Shown piece after piece: positions 1 to 7,539 of a stretch of DNA of 9,324 nucleotides. Source of the DNA: Planctomycetota bacterium. GTDB lineage: Bacteria; Planctomycetota; MHYJ01; JACQXL01. Position 1 is the first letter of the stretch. Every line of letters starts with the position of its first letter. The notes below the pieces were generated by a model. It did no database searches. It was not told the DNA's origin and saw only the letters and a program-made list of their open reading frames with translations. The position numbers and the translations under genes are program-made. Where the stretch lies: contig JACQXL010000173.1 in the NCBI GenBank assembly GCA_016208805.1, positions 1 through 9,324 on the forward strand, read 5' to 3'.

Positions 1-3000
1 CATCAGGGTGCGCGCCTTGACCGGCTGGTTTTCCTTGACCAGTAGCGTTGAGCCCGGCGGGACGACATATTTTTCTATCTCGCGGTCCTTGTCATCGCGG
101 ATGATGATTTCACCGTTACGGTTAACCACCAACGTTTCACCTTTCTGGTTGACCGCGGTCTTGAGGCCGCTGAAGGTGACTGTGCCGTTGTTCTTGGCGA
201 TAATCTGCGATTCTTCTATGGTGCGCGATGCGGTGCCGCCGATATGGAATGTTCTCATCGTCAACTGGGTACCCGGCTCGCCGATGGATTGGGCCGCAAT
301 GATGCCGACGGCCAGGCCTTCCTCAACCAGTTTGCCGGTGGACAGGTCCATACCGTAACAGCGGGCGCAGATGCCTTCAGCCGCCTCGCAGGTCAGCGGC
401 GAACGGACCCGGATTTTCTGGTAGCCGAGTTCTTCAATCTTGGCGGCGACTTCGCTGGTAATCAATTCGTTTTCCTTGACGATTATCTGGTCGGTGACGA
501 CATCAACGATGTTGTCGCGGGCGACCCGGCCTAATATGCTTGTCTTCAAGGGGACTTCCACCCGCTCGCCCTTGTAAATTACGCTCTTGGTGACGCCGTT
601 GAGCGTGCCGCAATCATCCAGCATCACTATCATATTCTGGGCGACATCAACCAGTTTGCGGGTGAGGTAACCGGCGTTGGCGGTCTTGAGCGCGGTATCG
701 GCCAGTCCTTTGCGGGCGCCGTGCGTGGAACTGAAATACTCAAGGATGTTCAAGCCCTCGCGGAAGTTGGCTTTATTGGGTGTTTCAATAATCTCGCCGG
801 ACGGTTTGGCCATCAATCCGCGCATACCGGCCAACTGCCTGACCTGGTCAACGCTGCCCCGGGCGCCGGAATACATCATATGATAGACGGAATTATAATA
901 CGGCTTGCCGTTGCGGGTATCGTCCTTTAACCCCTTAATCATCGCTTCAGCCACCCTTTCCCGCGCATGGGTCCAGCAGTCAATAATCTGGTTATAGCGC
1001 TCGCCGGCGGTTATCACGCCCTTGCGGTAATTGGATTCTATCCGGGCCACTTCTTCTTCGGCCGTTTCCAGAATCTTTTTCTTCTCATCCGGCACCTTCA
1101 TATCGTCTTTGCCGATGGAAATCCCGCCCAGCGTGGCCGAATGGAACCCCAGTTTCTTGATGTCGTCCAGGACTTTTATGGCGTTATCAATCCCGGACTT
1201 TTTATAGCAGTCACTGACAATCTGGTTAAGCGATTTCTTATCCAGTTCGTAATTATAATAAGGCATCAATTCCGGCAGGGTGCTGCTAAAGAGCAATCTG
1301 CCCAGGGTGGTCTTATACCTGCCGTGCGTGTTCTGTTCCGGGCCGGTTTTAGATAGCACCTGCTTGTCTATCCTGACATTAATCCAGGAATGGAGCGTAA
1401 TCTGTTTATGTTCGTAGGCAAAGAGCGCTTCTTCCAGCGATGCGAAAGTCCGTACGGTCGTCTTCTCTTTTCCCGTCGGGGTGGTTTCGGCCGCCTCGCG
1501 GGGCGGCAGGGTCAGATAGTTTATCCCCAGCACCACATCCTGAATCGGCGTGATAATCGGGTTGCCGTGGGCCGGCGAGAAGATATTATGAGTCGCCATC
1601 ATCAACAACCTGGTTTCCATCTGGGCTTCCATAGAAAGCGGTAGATGGACGGCCATCTGGTCGCCGTCAAAGTCCGCATTGAACGGCGGGCAGACGAACG
1701 GATGGATGGAGATGGCGTTGCCTTCCACCAGCACCGGGTCAAATGCCTGGATACCCATCCGGTGCAGGGTTGGCGCGCGGTTGAGCATCACCGGATGGTC
1801 TTTAATCACTTCATCCAGCACATCCCAGACATCCTCGGTGCGCTGTTCAATCATCTTCTTGGCGGTTTTGATGGTGTCGGCCTTGCCCAGCTCTTTGAGC
1901 CGGCGGATGATAAAGGGCTGGTAAATTTCCAGCGCAATCCGCTTGGGCAGTCCGCACTGGTTGAGTTTGAGTTCCGGTCCGACCACAATCACCGAGCGGG
2001 CCGAGTAGTCCACCCGTTTGCCGAGCAGATTTTCACGGAAGCGGCCGCGCTTGCCTTTAATCATATCGGTGAGCGATTTGAGGGGCCGGCCAGAGGAGCC
2101 CAGCACCTGACGGCGGCAACGCTCGTTGTGGAAGAGCGCATCAACCGACTGCTGGAGCATCCGTTTCTCGTTGCGGATAATCACATCCGGCGCGTTGAGT
2201 TCAATGAGTTTCTTGAGCCGGTTATTACGGTTAATCAGCCGGCGATAGAGGTCATTCAAATCAGAGGTGGCGAAATTGCCGCTTTCCAGCAGCACCAGCG
2301 GCCTTAAATCGGGCGGAATTACCGGCACTACATCCAGCACCATCCAGTCCGGATGGTTGCCGGATTTTATAAACATCTCCGCGACCTGGAGCCGCCGGGA
2401 GATTTCCTTGGCCTTCTGCGAAACGCTGGAAATCTTTTCGGTCTTGATTTTTAATGCCTTGGATAATTGCTTGAGGTCCAGGTTGGCCAGCAGTGTTTTG
2501 ATGGCCCGTCCGCCGATATCATAGGCGAAGTCTTCCTTATACCGTTCCTTGAACTCGGCTAACTGGTCATCGGTGAGCAGTTGGCCGACCGTAAGCGGGC
2601 AGTTCTTGCTCTTGACCTCGGTTACGACATAGTCCTGGTAATAGATGACCCGCTCCAGGGCGGAGGTTTTCATACTCAGGAGCGTGCCGATGAAAGACGG
2701 GATAATCTTGAAGAACCAGATATGGACCACCGGCGCGGCCAGTTGGATATGGCCCATCCGGCGGCGCCTGACCCGGGAAACGGTTATTTCCACGCCGCAA
2801 CGGTCGCAGGTGATGCCCTTATATTTGATGCCCTTGTATTTGCCGCAGAAGCATTCCCAGTCCTTTTCCGGCCCGAAAATCCGTTCGCAGAAAAGGCCGT
2901 CCCGCTCCGGCCGGTAAGACCGGTAGTTGATGGTCTCGGGCTTCCTGACCTCTCCGTAAGACCAGCGCTTCATCTCTTCAGGCGAAGCGAGTTTGATGCT

Positions 3001-3039
3001 GATGGCGTTATAATCGTTAATCCGTTCTACCTGTTCCAT
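1..3039 (-). CDS. rpoC: DNA-directed RNA polymerase subunit beta' (RpoC), N-terminal 1013 residues, 3' end beyond window
   Basis: This is the beta' subunit of RNA polymerase, which carries the catalytic Mg2+ site. I translated the minus strand from the ATG at 3039 to the window edge: 1013 codons without a stop. The N-terminal zinc finger has C63, C65, C78 and C81. NADFDGD (residues 454-460) holds the three Mg-binding aspartates D456, D458 and D460. The second zinc site is C810, C884, C891 and C894, whose spacing equals E. coli C814/C888/C895/C898. The bridge-helix region (LKTANAGYLTRKLVDVAQN, before C810) and the trigger-loop segment GEPGTQLTMRTFHIGG are intact near the window edge. About 350-400 residues are probably missing on the left. 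It starts 6 nt after the rpoB stop and so is almost certainly co-transcribed. No Shine-Dalgarno precedes the ATG, suggesting translational coupling. The wording around the first zinc finger and following IWFFK segment resembles Planctomycetota/PVC proteins (inference). Confidence 0.98.
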   Translation of the reverse strand, partial: MEQVERINDYNAISIKLASPEEMKRWSYGEVRKPETINYRSYRPERDGLFCERIFGPEKDWECFCGKYKGIKYKGITCDRCGVEITVSRVRRRRMGHIQLAAPVVHIWFFKIIPSFIGTLLSMKTSALERVIYYQDYVVTEVKSKNCPLTVGQLLTDDQLAEFKERYKEDFAYDIGGRAIKTLLANLDLKQLSKALKIKTEKISSVSQKAKEISRRLQVAEMFIKSGNHPDWMVLDVVPVIPPDLRPLVLLESGNFATSDLNDLYRRLINRNNRLKKLIELNAPDVIIRNEKRMLQQSVDALFHNERCRRQVLGSSGRPLKSLTDMIKGKRGRFRENLLGKRVDYSARSVIVVGPELKLNQCGLPKRIALEIYQPFIIRRLKELGKADTIKTAKKMIEQRTEDVWDVLDEVIKDHPVMLNRAPTLHRMGIQAFDPVLVEGNAISIHPFVCPPFNADFDGDQMAVHLPLSMEAQMETRLLMMATHNIFSPAHGNPIITPIQDVVLGINYLTLPPREAAETTPTGKEKTTVRTFASLEEALFAYEHKQITLHSWINVRIDKQVLSKTGPEQNTHGRYKTTLGRLLFSSTLPELMPYYNYELDKKSLNQIVSDCYKKSGIDNAIKVLDDIKKLGFHSATLGGISIGKDDMKVPDEKKKILETAEEEVARIESNYRKGVITAGERYNQIIDCWTHARERVAEAMIKGLKDDTRNGKPYYNSVYHMMYSGARGSVDQVRQLAGMRGLMAKPSGEIIETPNKANFREGLNILEYFSSTHGARKGLADTALKTANAGYLTRKLVDVAQNMIVMLDDCGTLNGVTKSVIYKGERVEVPLKTSILGRVARDNIVDVVTDQIIVKENELITSEVAAKIEELGYQKIRVRSPLTCEAAEGICARCYGMDLSTGKLVEEGLAVGIIAAQSIGEPGTQLTMRTFHIGGTASRTIEESQIIAKNNGTVTFSGLKTAVNQKGETLVVNRNGEIIIRDDKDREIEKYVVPPGSTLLVKENQPVKARTLM

Positions 3040-3045
3040 AAAATA

Positions 3046-6000
3046 TTATTTGTCTTTGGTTACTTCCTTATCCTTTTCCAATTTCAGCGCAAGTCCCAGC
3101 CCTTTAATTTCGTTTACCAGCACTTCAAATGAGACCGGCGTGCCGGGTTCCAGCGTGTTTTCGCCCTTAATGCAGGCCTCGTATATCTTGGTGCGCCCGT
3201 CCACATCATCGCTTTTGACGGTGAGCATTTCCTGGAGGACATTGGCGGCGCCGTAGGCCTCCAGCGCCCAGACCTCCATTTCGCCCAGCCGCTGGCCGCC
3301 GTAACGGGCCTTGCCGCCCAGCGGCTGCTGGGTAATCAGCGAATATGGGCCGGTGGCCCGGGCGTGTATCTTGTCATCAACCAGATGATGCAGTTTCATA
3401 ATATAGGCATTGCCGACCGTGACTCTTTCCTTGAACGGCTCGCCGGTCCGGCCGTCGTAGAGCGTCATTTTGCCGTCCTCCGGCAGGCCGGCCGACTTTA
3501 ATTCCCTGTTGATATCATCCTCGGTCACGCCGTCAAAAATGGGCGATACTATTTTGATTCCCAGTTTTTCCGATATCCAACCCAGATGCGTTTCCAGAAT
3601 CTGGCCAACATTCATCCTGGACGGCACGCCTAACGGATTAAGCAGGATATCAACCGGCCGGCCTTCTGCGGTGAAGGGCATCTCCTCTTCGGGCAGTATC
3701 CGGGCGACCACGCCTTTATTGCCGTGGCGTCCGGCCAGTTTATCGCCGACCGACAGGTTGCGTTTGGTGGCGACCCGGACCCGGACCATTTCCAGGACGC
3801 CGGGCGGCAGGTCGTCGCCCCGTAATGCCTTGTTTATCTTGATATCTTTCTCGTTCTCCAGTTTCTCGCAGCGCTCCACCAGCCGGCTGGCCTTCGTTTC
3901 CGCAGCCAGCCGTTCCGCCTTGCCGGAGAATTGGATATTGCTTAAGAGGTTGAGCGCCGAGCGCAGGTCGTTGATGCTTTTAACCGTCCCGCGGGCGCCG
4001 AAACTTATCGGCCGCGGCAGTAACCGCTTGCCGGCCATCTTTTCTATCGGCCTGACGCCTTCATCAATCAGCACCGTTAACTGGGCATTGATGTCGCGTT
4101 CTATCTTCTTGGTGGCCCGGGCCACTTCGTCTTTCTGCTTGGGCGTCTGGCTGGCCGTCCGGGCAAAGTGCTGGGTGTCTATGACGATGCCGTCTATACC
4201 GGGCGATGCCTCCAGCGATTCGTTCTTGACATCCTCGCCCGCCTTGCCGAAGATGGCGTGCAACAACTTCTCTTCCGGCGTCAACTCGCTCTTGCTCTTG
4301 GGCGAGATTTTGCCGACCAGGATATCGCCGTATCTGACCCGCGTGCCGATGCGGATAATCCCGCTCTCGTCAAGATTGCGCAGGTTCTTCTCCGGCACGT
4401 TGGGGATATCGCGGGTGAACTCCTCGCGGCCGAATTTGGTTTCCCGTATCTCTACTTCAAAATCTTCTATATGGATGGACGTGAAAATATCGTCCTTGAC
4501 GCACCGTTCGCTGAGGATAATGGCGTCTTCAAAGTTGTAGCCCTCCCAGGTCATAAAGGCAACGGTGATATTTTTACCCAGGGCCAGTTCGCCCTGCGCG
4601 GTGGCCGGGCCGTCGGCTATCACCTGGCCGGCCTTGACCTTGTCGCCGGTTTTTACCATCGGCACCTGGTTCATACAGGTCTTTTCGTTCAAGCCCTCGT
4701 ATTTACGCAGATGATACGTCTGGTATTCGCCGTCCTCGTCATCCTCGTTGGCGGCGGCGGAAGCGGTCTTGATGATAATCTGGTTGGCGTCCACTCTGGT
4801 GACGATGCCGGTCTTGGCGGCGCGGACGACCATTGCCGAGTTTTCAGCCACGTATTTTTCCAGCCCCGTCTTGATGAGCGGCGGCTCGGTTATCAGCAGC
4901 GGCACGGCCTGGCGCTGCATATTTGAGCCCATCAGCGCGCGGTTGGCGTCATCGTGCTCCAGGAACGGAATCAGCCCGGCCGAGACGCCGATAATCTGGA
5001 ACGGCGAGACATCAATATAATTTACTTCGGCCGGTTTGACGAACTTGAATTCGCCGTTATAGCGGGCCAGGACAGAGTCGCCGCTGATATGGTTATTCTG
5101 GACATTAACATCGGACGGCGCAATTATTTGGTTGAGTTCCTCGTCGGCCCGCAGGTAAACGATGTCGTCGGATACCGCGGCGTTCTTGACCGGCCGGTAA
5201 GGCGTGGTGATGAATCCGTATTTATCAATCTGGGCGTAGGTGGCCAGCGAGGTAATCAGCCCGATATTGGCGCCTTCGGGCGTTTCCACCGGGCAGATAC
5301 GCCCGTAGTGCGACGAGTGGACGTCGCGGACTTCAAAGCCGGCCCGCTTGCGGTTCAGCCCGCCCGGTCCGAGCGCGCTCAAGCGCCGCTCGTGCGTTAT
5401 CTGCGACAGCGGATTGGTCTGGTCCACCACCTGGGACAGTTCGCCCCGCTCAAAGAAATAGTTGATGGCCGCCGAAATCGTCTTGGAATTGACCACCGTG
5501 CGCGGGGTCATCTCTTCCTTCTTGACCAGATTGCTGCTCAGCCGTTCCCGGATGAGCCGCTGGAGCCGGTAAAACCCTTTGCGGATTTCATCGGAAGCCA
5601 GTTCGTCAATCAGCCGCACCCGGCGGTTGCCCAGATGGTCTATGTCGTCAATGATTCCTTCGCCCTTGCCTAATTTTATCAGGTATTTAATGGCGCCGAT
5701 GACGTCATCCTTCATCAGCGTCTGTTCGGTCTCAGGGATGCTCAACCCGAACCGGCGGTTAATCCGGAAACGGCCGACCCGGCCGAGTTGATACCTGCTT
5801 TTATCAAAGAACCGCTCCTGGAACACGGTCTTGGCCCGCTGGACATTGGGCGGCATCCCGGGCTTTAAGCGGTTATAAATCTTTAAGAGGGCTTCTTCGT
5901 GCGAGTGGGTGGTGTCTTCCAGGAAGGTGTTGAGAATCAGCAGGTCTTCCCGTTCCTCGCCCACCGGCACTCCGAAGTTAATCAGTTCTATCTCCTTGAT

Positions 6001-6789
6001 GGCCTGGGATTCGGCCAGGAACTTGGCGATTTCTTCGGTAATCTTGCCGCCGGCCTCAATGATGGTCGTATTCGTCTGCGGGTTAACCACGGCCACCGCG
6101 ACGTAGCGGCCCAGCAACGACTCCGCCGTGGTATCCTTGCCGATTTTAGCGAACTCGGTCTGCAGGAATATCTTAATCAACTGGGTATTGGAGGACATTG
6201 ATTCGTCAATGGCGCGCAGGAATGTGGTAATCGGTATCTTGCCGCCCTGGTCAATCTTGATGTGGGCGCTGTTCTTCTTGCTGACCGAAATCTCAATCCA
6301 ACTGCCGTGTTCCGGGATAATCCAGGCCGAATGGAATTTCCGGTCGCCCACCTTTTCTTCCTTGAAATCAATGCCCGGCGAGCGGTGCAGTTGGGAAACG
6401 ATGATGCGTTCAATGCCGTTGACGATGAACTCGCCGCCGCCAATCATTAGCGGGATATCGCCCAGATAGACGTATTCCTCCACCGGGTCGGGCCGGTTCA
6501 GGCGCAGGCGCACCTTGATAGGCGCGCCGTAGGTGATTTTCAAGGCCCGGCATTCGTCCGGCGTATAACGCGGCTGGCCGATTTCATACCAGAGATACTC
6601 TAAAGAAACCGTGCCGTCGTATGACTTGAGTTGGAAACTATCGCGGAAGATGGCCTCCAGCCCGGTATTCTTGCGCTGGCTGGGCAGGACATCACGCTGT
6701 AAGAACCGCTCGTAAGCCATCAACTGGATGCTGGCCAAATCCGGGGCTAACGAGGAGTGATGATATCTTTTATATGTTTTGGTTTCCAT
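3046..6789 (-). CDS. rpoB: DNA-directed RNA polymerase subunit beta (RpoB)
   Basis: This is the beta subunit of RNA polymerase, complete at 1247 aa with a TAA stop. It is shorter than E. coli RpoB (1342 aa), as expected for lineages lacking some insertions. Visible landmarks: the N-terminal lobe motif GEFIVNGIERIIVSQLHRSP (119-138); rifampicin cluster I at 451-471 with D456, H466 and S471 (E. coli D516, H526, S531; offset exactly 60); ALGPGGLNRKRAGFEVRDVH (472-491); and the catalytic-centre segment GDKLAGRHGNKG (1015-1026), whose K1017 and K1025 match E. coli K1065 and K1073. The C-terminal segment QPLGGKARYGGQRLGEMEVW (1155-1174), which contacts beta', is present. The ATG at 6789 gives a normal N-terminus and no in-frame upstream ATG or GTG was seen. 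No Shine-Dalgarno precedes it. It follows rplL by 66 nt and is followed by rpoC after 6 nt, the classical gene order. Confidence 0.99.
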   Translation of the reverse strand: METKTYKRYHHSSLAPDLASIQLMAYERFLQRDVLPSQRKNTGLEAIFRDSFQLKSYDGTVSLEYLWYEIGQPRYTPDECRALKITYGAPIKVRLRLNRPDPVEEYVYLGDIPLMIGGGEFIVNGIERIIVSQLHRSPGIDFKEEKVGDRKFHSAWIIPEHGSWIEISVSKKNSAHIKIDQGGKIPITTFLRAIDESMSSNTQLIKIFLQTEFAKIGKDTTAESLLGRYVAVAVVNPQTNTTIIEAGGKITEEIAKFLAESQAIKEIELINFGVPVGEEREDLLILNTFLEDTTHSHEEALLKIYNRLKPGMPPNVQRAKTVFQERFFDKSRYQLGRVGRFRINRRFGLSIPETEQTLMKDDVIGAIKYLIKLGKGEGIIDDIDHLGNRRVRLIDELASDEIRKGFYRLQRLIRERLSSNLVKKEEMTPRTVVNSKTISAAINYFFERGELSQVVDQTNPLSQITHERRLSALGPGGLNRKRAGFEVRDVHSSHYGRICPVETPEGANIGLITSLATYAQIDKYGFITTPYRPVKNAAVSDDIVYLRADEELNQIIAPSDVNVQNNHISGDSVLARYNGEFKFVKPAEVNYIDVSPFQIIGVSAGLIPFLEHDDANRALMGSNMQRQAVPLLITEPPLIKTGLEKYVAENSAMVVRAAKTGIVTRVDANQIIIKTASAAANEDDEDGEYQTYHLRKYEGLNEKTCMNQVPMVKTGDKVKAGQVIADGPATAQGELALGKNITVAFMTWEGYNFEDAIILSERCVKDDIFTSIHIEDFEVEIRETKFGREEFTRDIPNVPEKNLRNLDESGIIRIGTRVRYGDILVGKISPKSKSELTPEEKLLHAIFGKAGEDVKNESLEASPGIDGIVIDTQHFARTASQTPKQKDEVARATKKIERDINAQLTVLIDEGVRPIEKMAGKRLLPRPISFGARGTVKSINDLRSALNLLSNIQFSGKAERLAAETKASRLVERCEKLENEKDIKINKALRGDDLPPGVLEMVRVRVATKRNLSVGDKLAGRHGNKGVVARILPEEEMPFTAEGRPVDILLNPLGVPSRMNVGQILETHLGWISEKLGIKIVSPIFDGVTEDDINRELKSAGLPEDGKMTLYDGRTGEPFKERVTVGNAYIMKLHHLVDDKIHARATGPYSLITQQPLGGKARYGGQRLGEMEVWALEAYGAANVLQEMLTVKSDDVDGRTKIYEACIKGENTLEPGTPVSFEVLVNEIKGLGLALKLEKDKEVTKDK

Positions 6790-6855
6790 CAGTAAGGAAG
6801 TTAAAAGGGCTCATCCCGATGGTTAATCGGAATTAATCTGAGTAATCTGTGGCTT
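6790..6855 (-). other. rplL-rpoB intergenic spacer
   Basis: Only 66 nt separate rplL from rpoB, much less than the E. coli spacer, which holds an attenuator and an RNase III site. It contains a small 5-bp hairpin (CCGAT 6816-6820 with ATCGG 6826-6830) and a tandem 9-mer, ATTAATCTG/AGTAATCTG (6832-6849). There is no SD for rpoB, no T-tract terminator and no promoter I can support, so rplL, rpoB and rpoC are probably one transcript. Confidence 0.6.
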
Positions 6856-7217
6856 TTATTTAACTTCAGCCTTGGCGCCGGCCGCTTCAAGTTCCTTGAC
6901 TATCTTTTCGGCCTCTTCCCTGGGCAAACCGGTCTTAACGGGCTGGGGTGCGGTATCAACCATTGTCTTGGCCTCTTTCAGGCCCAGATTGGTAACGGTC
7001 CGGACGACCTTGATGGTCTGAATCTTATTGGGGCCGCCGTCCTTGAGAATCACGTCAAAGGTGGTCTTTTCCTCGTCCGCCGCCGGAGCCGCGGCCGCGC
7101 CCCGAAATCCTTCAGCCACAGCACGCTGGAATGGCCGATGGCCTCCAGCAGTAACTGGCTCTTCTCCTCGTCCTTTAACCCTTTAACGGTCTCAACTAAT
7201 TCTTGAACTGTCGGCAT
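6856..7217 (-). CDS. rplL: 50S ribosomal protein L7/L12 (RplL), reading frame broken by an apparent -1 shift
   Basis: L7/L12 forms the ribosomal stalk, bound to L10, and recruits translation GTPases. The ATG at 7217 has a strong Shine-Dalgarno (GGAGG, 6-nt spacer) and encodes MPTVQELVETVKGLKDEE..., an N-terminal dimerisation domain. That frame then becomes arginine-rich and stops at 7050-7052 after 55 codons. The Ala/Pro linker and complete C-terminal domain lie in the -1 frame (AAAAPAADEEKTTFDVILKD, then NLGLKEAKTMVD, ending AGAKAEVK, TAA at 6856-6858). Adding one base at the GGGG run 7100-7103 joins FG to AAAAP and gives a 120-aa protein, the normal family length. The exact shift point could be anywhere in roughly 7090-7150. 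Because L7/L12 is nearly indispensable, a sequencing or assembly indel is the simplest reading. A real mutation with a second rplL elsewhere, or frameshift decoding, is possible but less likely. Read literally, the downstream fragment could only start at an internal GTG (7119), which has no clear SD. Confidence 0.9.
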
Positions 7218-7223
7218 ACAATA

Positions 7224-7228
7224 CCTCC
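7224..7228 (-). promoter_or_regulatory. Shine-Dalgarno of rplL
   Basis: GGAGG on the minus strand, 6 nt before the ATG at 7217. It is the only strong SD in the operon: rpoB and rpoC have none. It fixes the rplL start at 7217 rather than the internal GTG at 7119. Confidence 0.85.
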
Positions 7229-7235
7229 ATTAGAA

Positions 7236-7280
7236 CCTGTTAGGTATTTCGGCCCGCAAGGGACGAAATGCCGTTACAGG
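7236..7280. repeat. imperfect stem-loop just upstream of the rplL SD
   Basis: CCTGT (7236-7240) pairs with ACAGG (7276-7280), and GGTATTTCG (7243-7251) pairs with CGAAATGCC (7264-7272) apart from one T-G position. The apex is CCC-GCAA-GGG (7253-7262). Read as plus-strand RNA, the T-G becomes a wobble pair and the apex is a GNRA tetraloop. In the rplL transcript the same position is a C-A mismatch and the loop is UUGC. The strand on which it acts is therefore unclear. No run of T follows, so it is not an obvious intrinsic terminator. Confidence 0.6.
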
Positions 7281-7287
7281 TTGTTAC

Positions 7288-7383
7288 GTCCCGCACTTAC
7301 TTTACGTTATCTATCAGCGGATTTGCTGATTAGACCATTGATTTACTTCAGCAACACCTCCGTTTACAAAGTAAGTGCGGGAC
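7288..7383. repeat. 96-bp segment bounded by perfect 16-bp inverted repeats
   Basis: GTCCCGCACTTACTTT at 7288-7303 and its exact reverse complement at 7368-7383 bound a 64-nt interior. The interior holds a hairpin (ATCAGC 7313-7318 with GCTGAT 7325-7330) and an alternative pairing (TTGCTGA 7323-7329 with TCAGCAA 7348-7354). No flanking direct repeat is apparent. It may be the basal stem of a leader RNA or a small MITE-like element; I cannot decide between these. Confidence 0.75.
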
Positions 7384-7420
7384 CGGCTACACTACTTTTT
7401 CCGATAATTATGAACCGTTC

Positions 7421-7449
7421 ATTTAACCAGACCGCAAAAAATCTGTCAA
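7421..7449 (-). promoter_or_regulatory. sigma70-type promoter for rplL-rpoB-rpoC
   Basis: On the minus strand a perfect -35 TTGACA (7449-7444) is followed by a 17-nt spacer and a -10 TTAAAT (7426-7421; 4 of 6 consensus bases). The predicted transcription start is near 7414, giving a leader of about 197 nt before the rplL ATG. A second -10-like word, CATAAT (7412-7407), lies downstream but has no good -35. Position and orientation fit the main promoter of the operon in this window. Not experimentally supported. Confidence 0.6.
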
Positions 7450-7539
7450 GAAAATAGTGGATTTTCCCGTAAAAATATTTTGGCGGTATGTCTTCAGTCT
7501 GTCCTTAATGCAATCGGCCAAACTGCCTTAAGGGAAGGA

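Larger units (their letters stand above)
7218..7414 (-). promoter_or_regulatory. structured 5' leader of rplL
   Basis: This is the stretch between the predicted transcription start and the rplL ATG. It contains, in transcript order, a perfect 16-bp long-range stem (7383-7368 with 7303-7288), two competing hairpins inside it, an imperfect stem-loop (7280-7236), and then the SD. L10(L12)4 autoregulates its mRNA through a structured leader in many bacteria, but normally in front of rplJ. Here the structured leader directly precedes rplL. I cannot assign it to the known L10 leader family by eye; that rests on context only. Confidence 0.45.

Noticed and set aside
1645..2307. Plus-strand open frame of 220 codons opposite rpoC
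   Set aside because: Antisense to the conserved core of rpoC; composition follows the complementary codons and there is no start signal.
3470..4540. Long plus-strand open frame of 356 codons inside rpoB
   Set aside because: Antisense shadow of the highly conserved rpoB. Ser/Arg-rich composition, no SD, no recognisable domain.
6856..7119. Taking the 87-codon frame starting with GTG at 7119 as the complete L7/L12
   Set aside because: It lacks the N-terminal dimerisation domain, which is present in the other frame behind a strong SD, so the gene is better described as frameshifted.
7288..7383. CRISPR-like or tRNA structure
   Set aside because: Only one inverted pair and no repeated spacer pattern; no cloverleaf or CCA-type end could be fitted.
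7203..7457. Plus-strand frame over the rplL leader
   Set aside because: Covers the promoter and inverted repeats, has no SD and unstructured composition.
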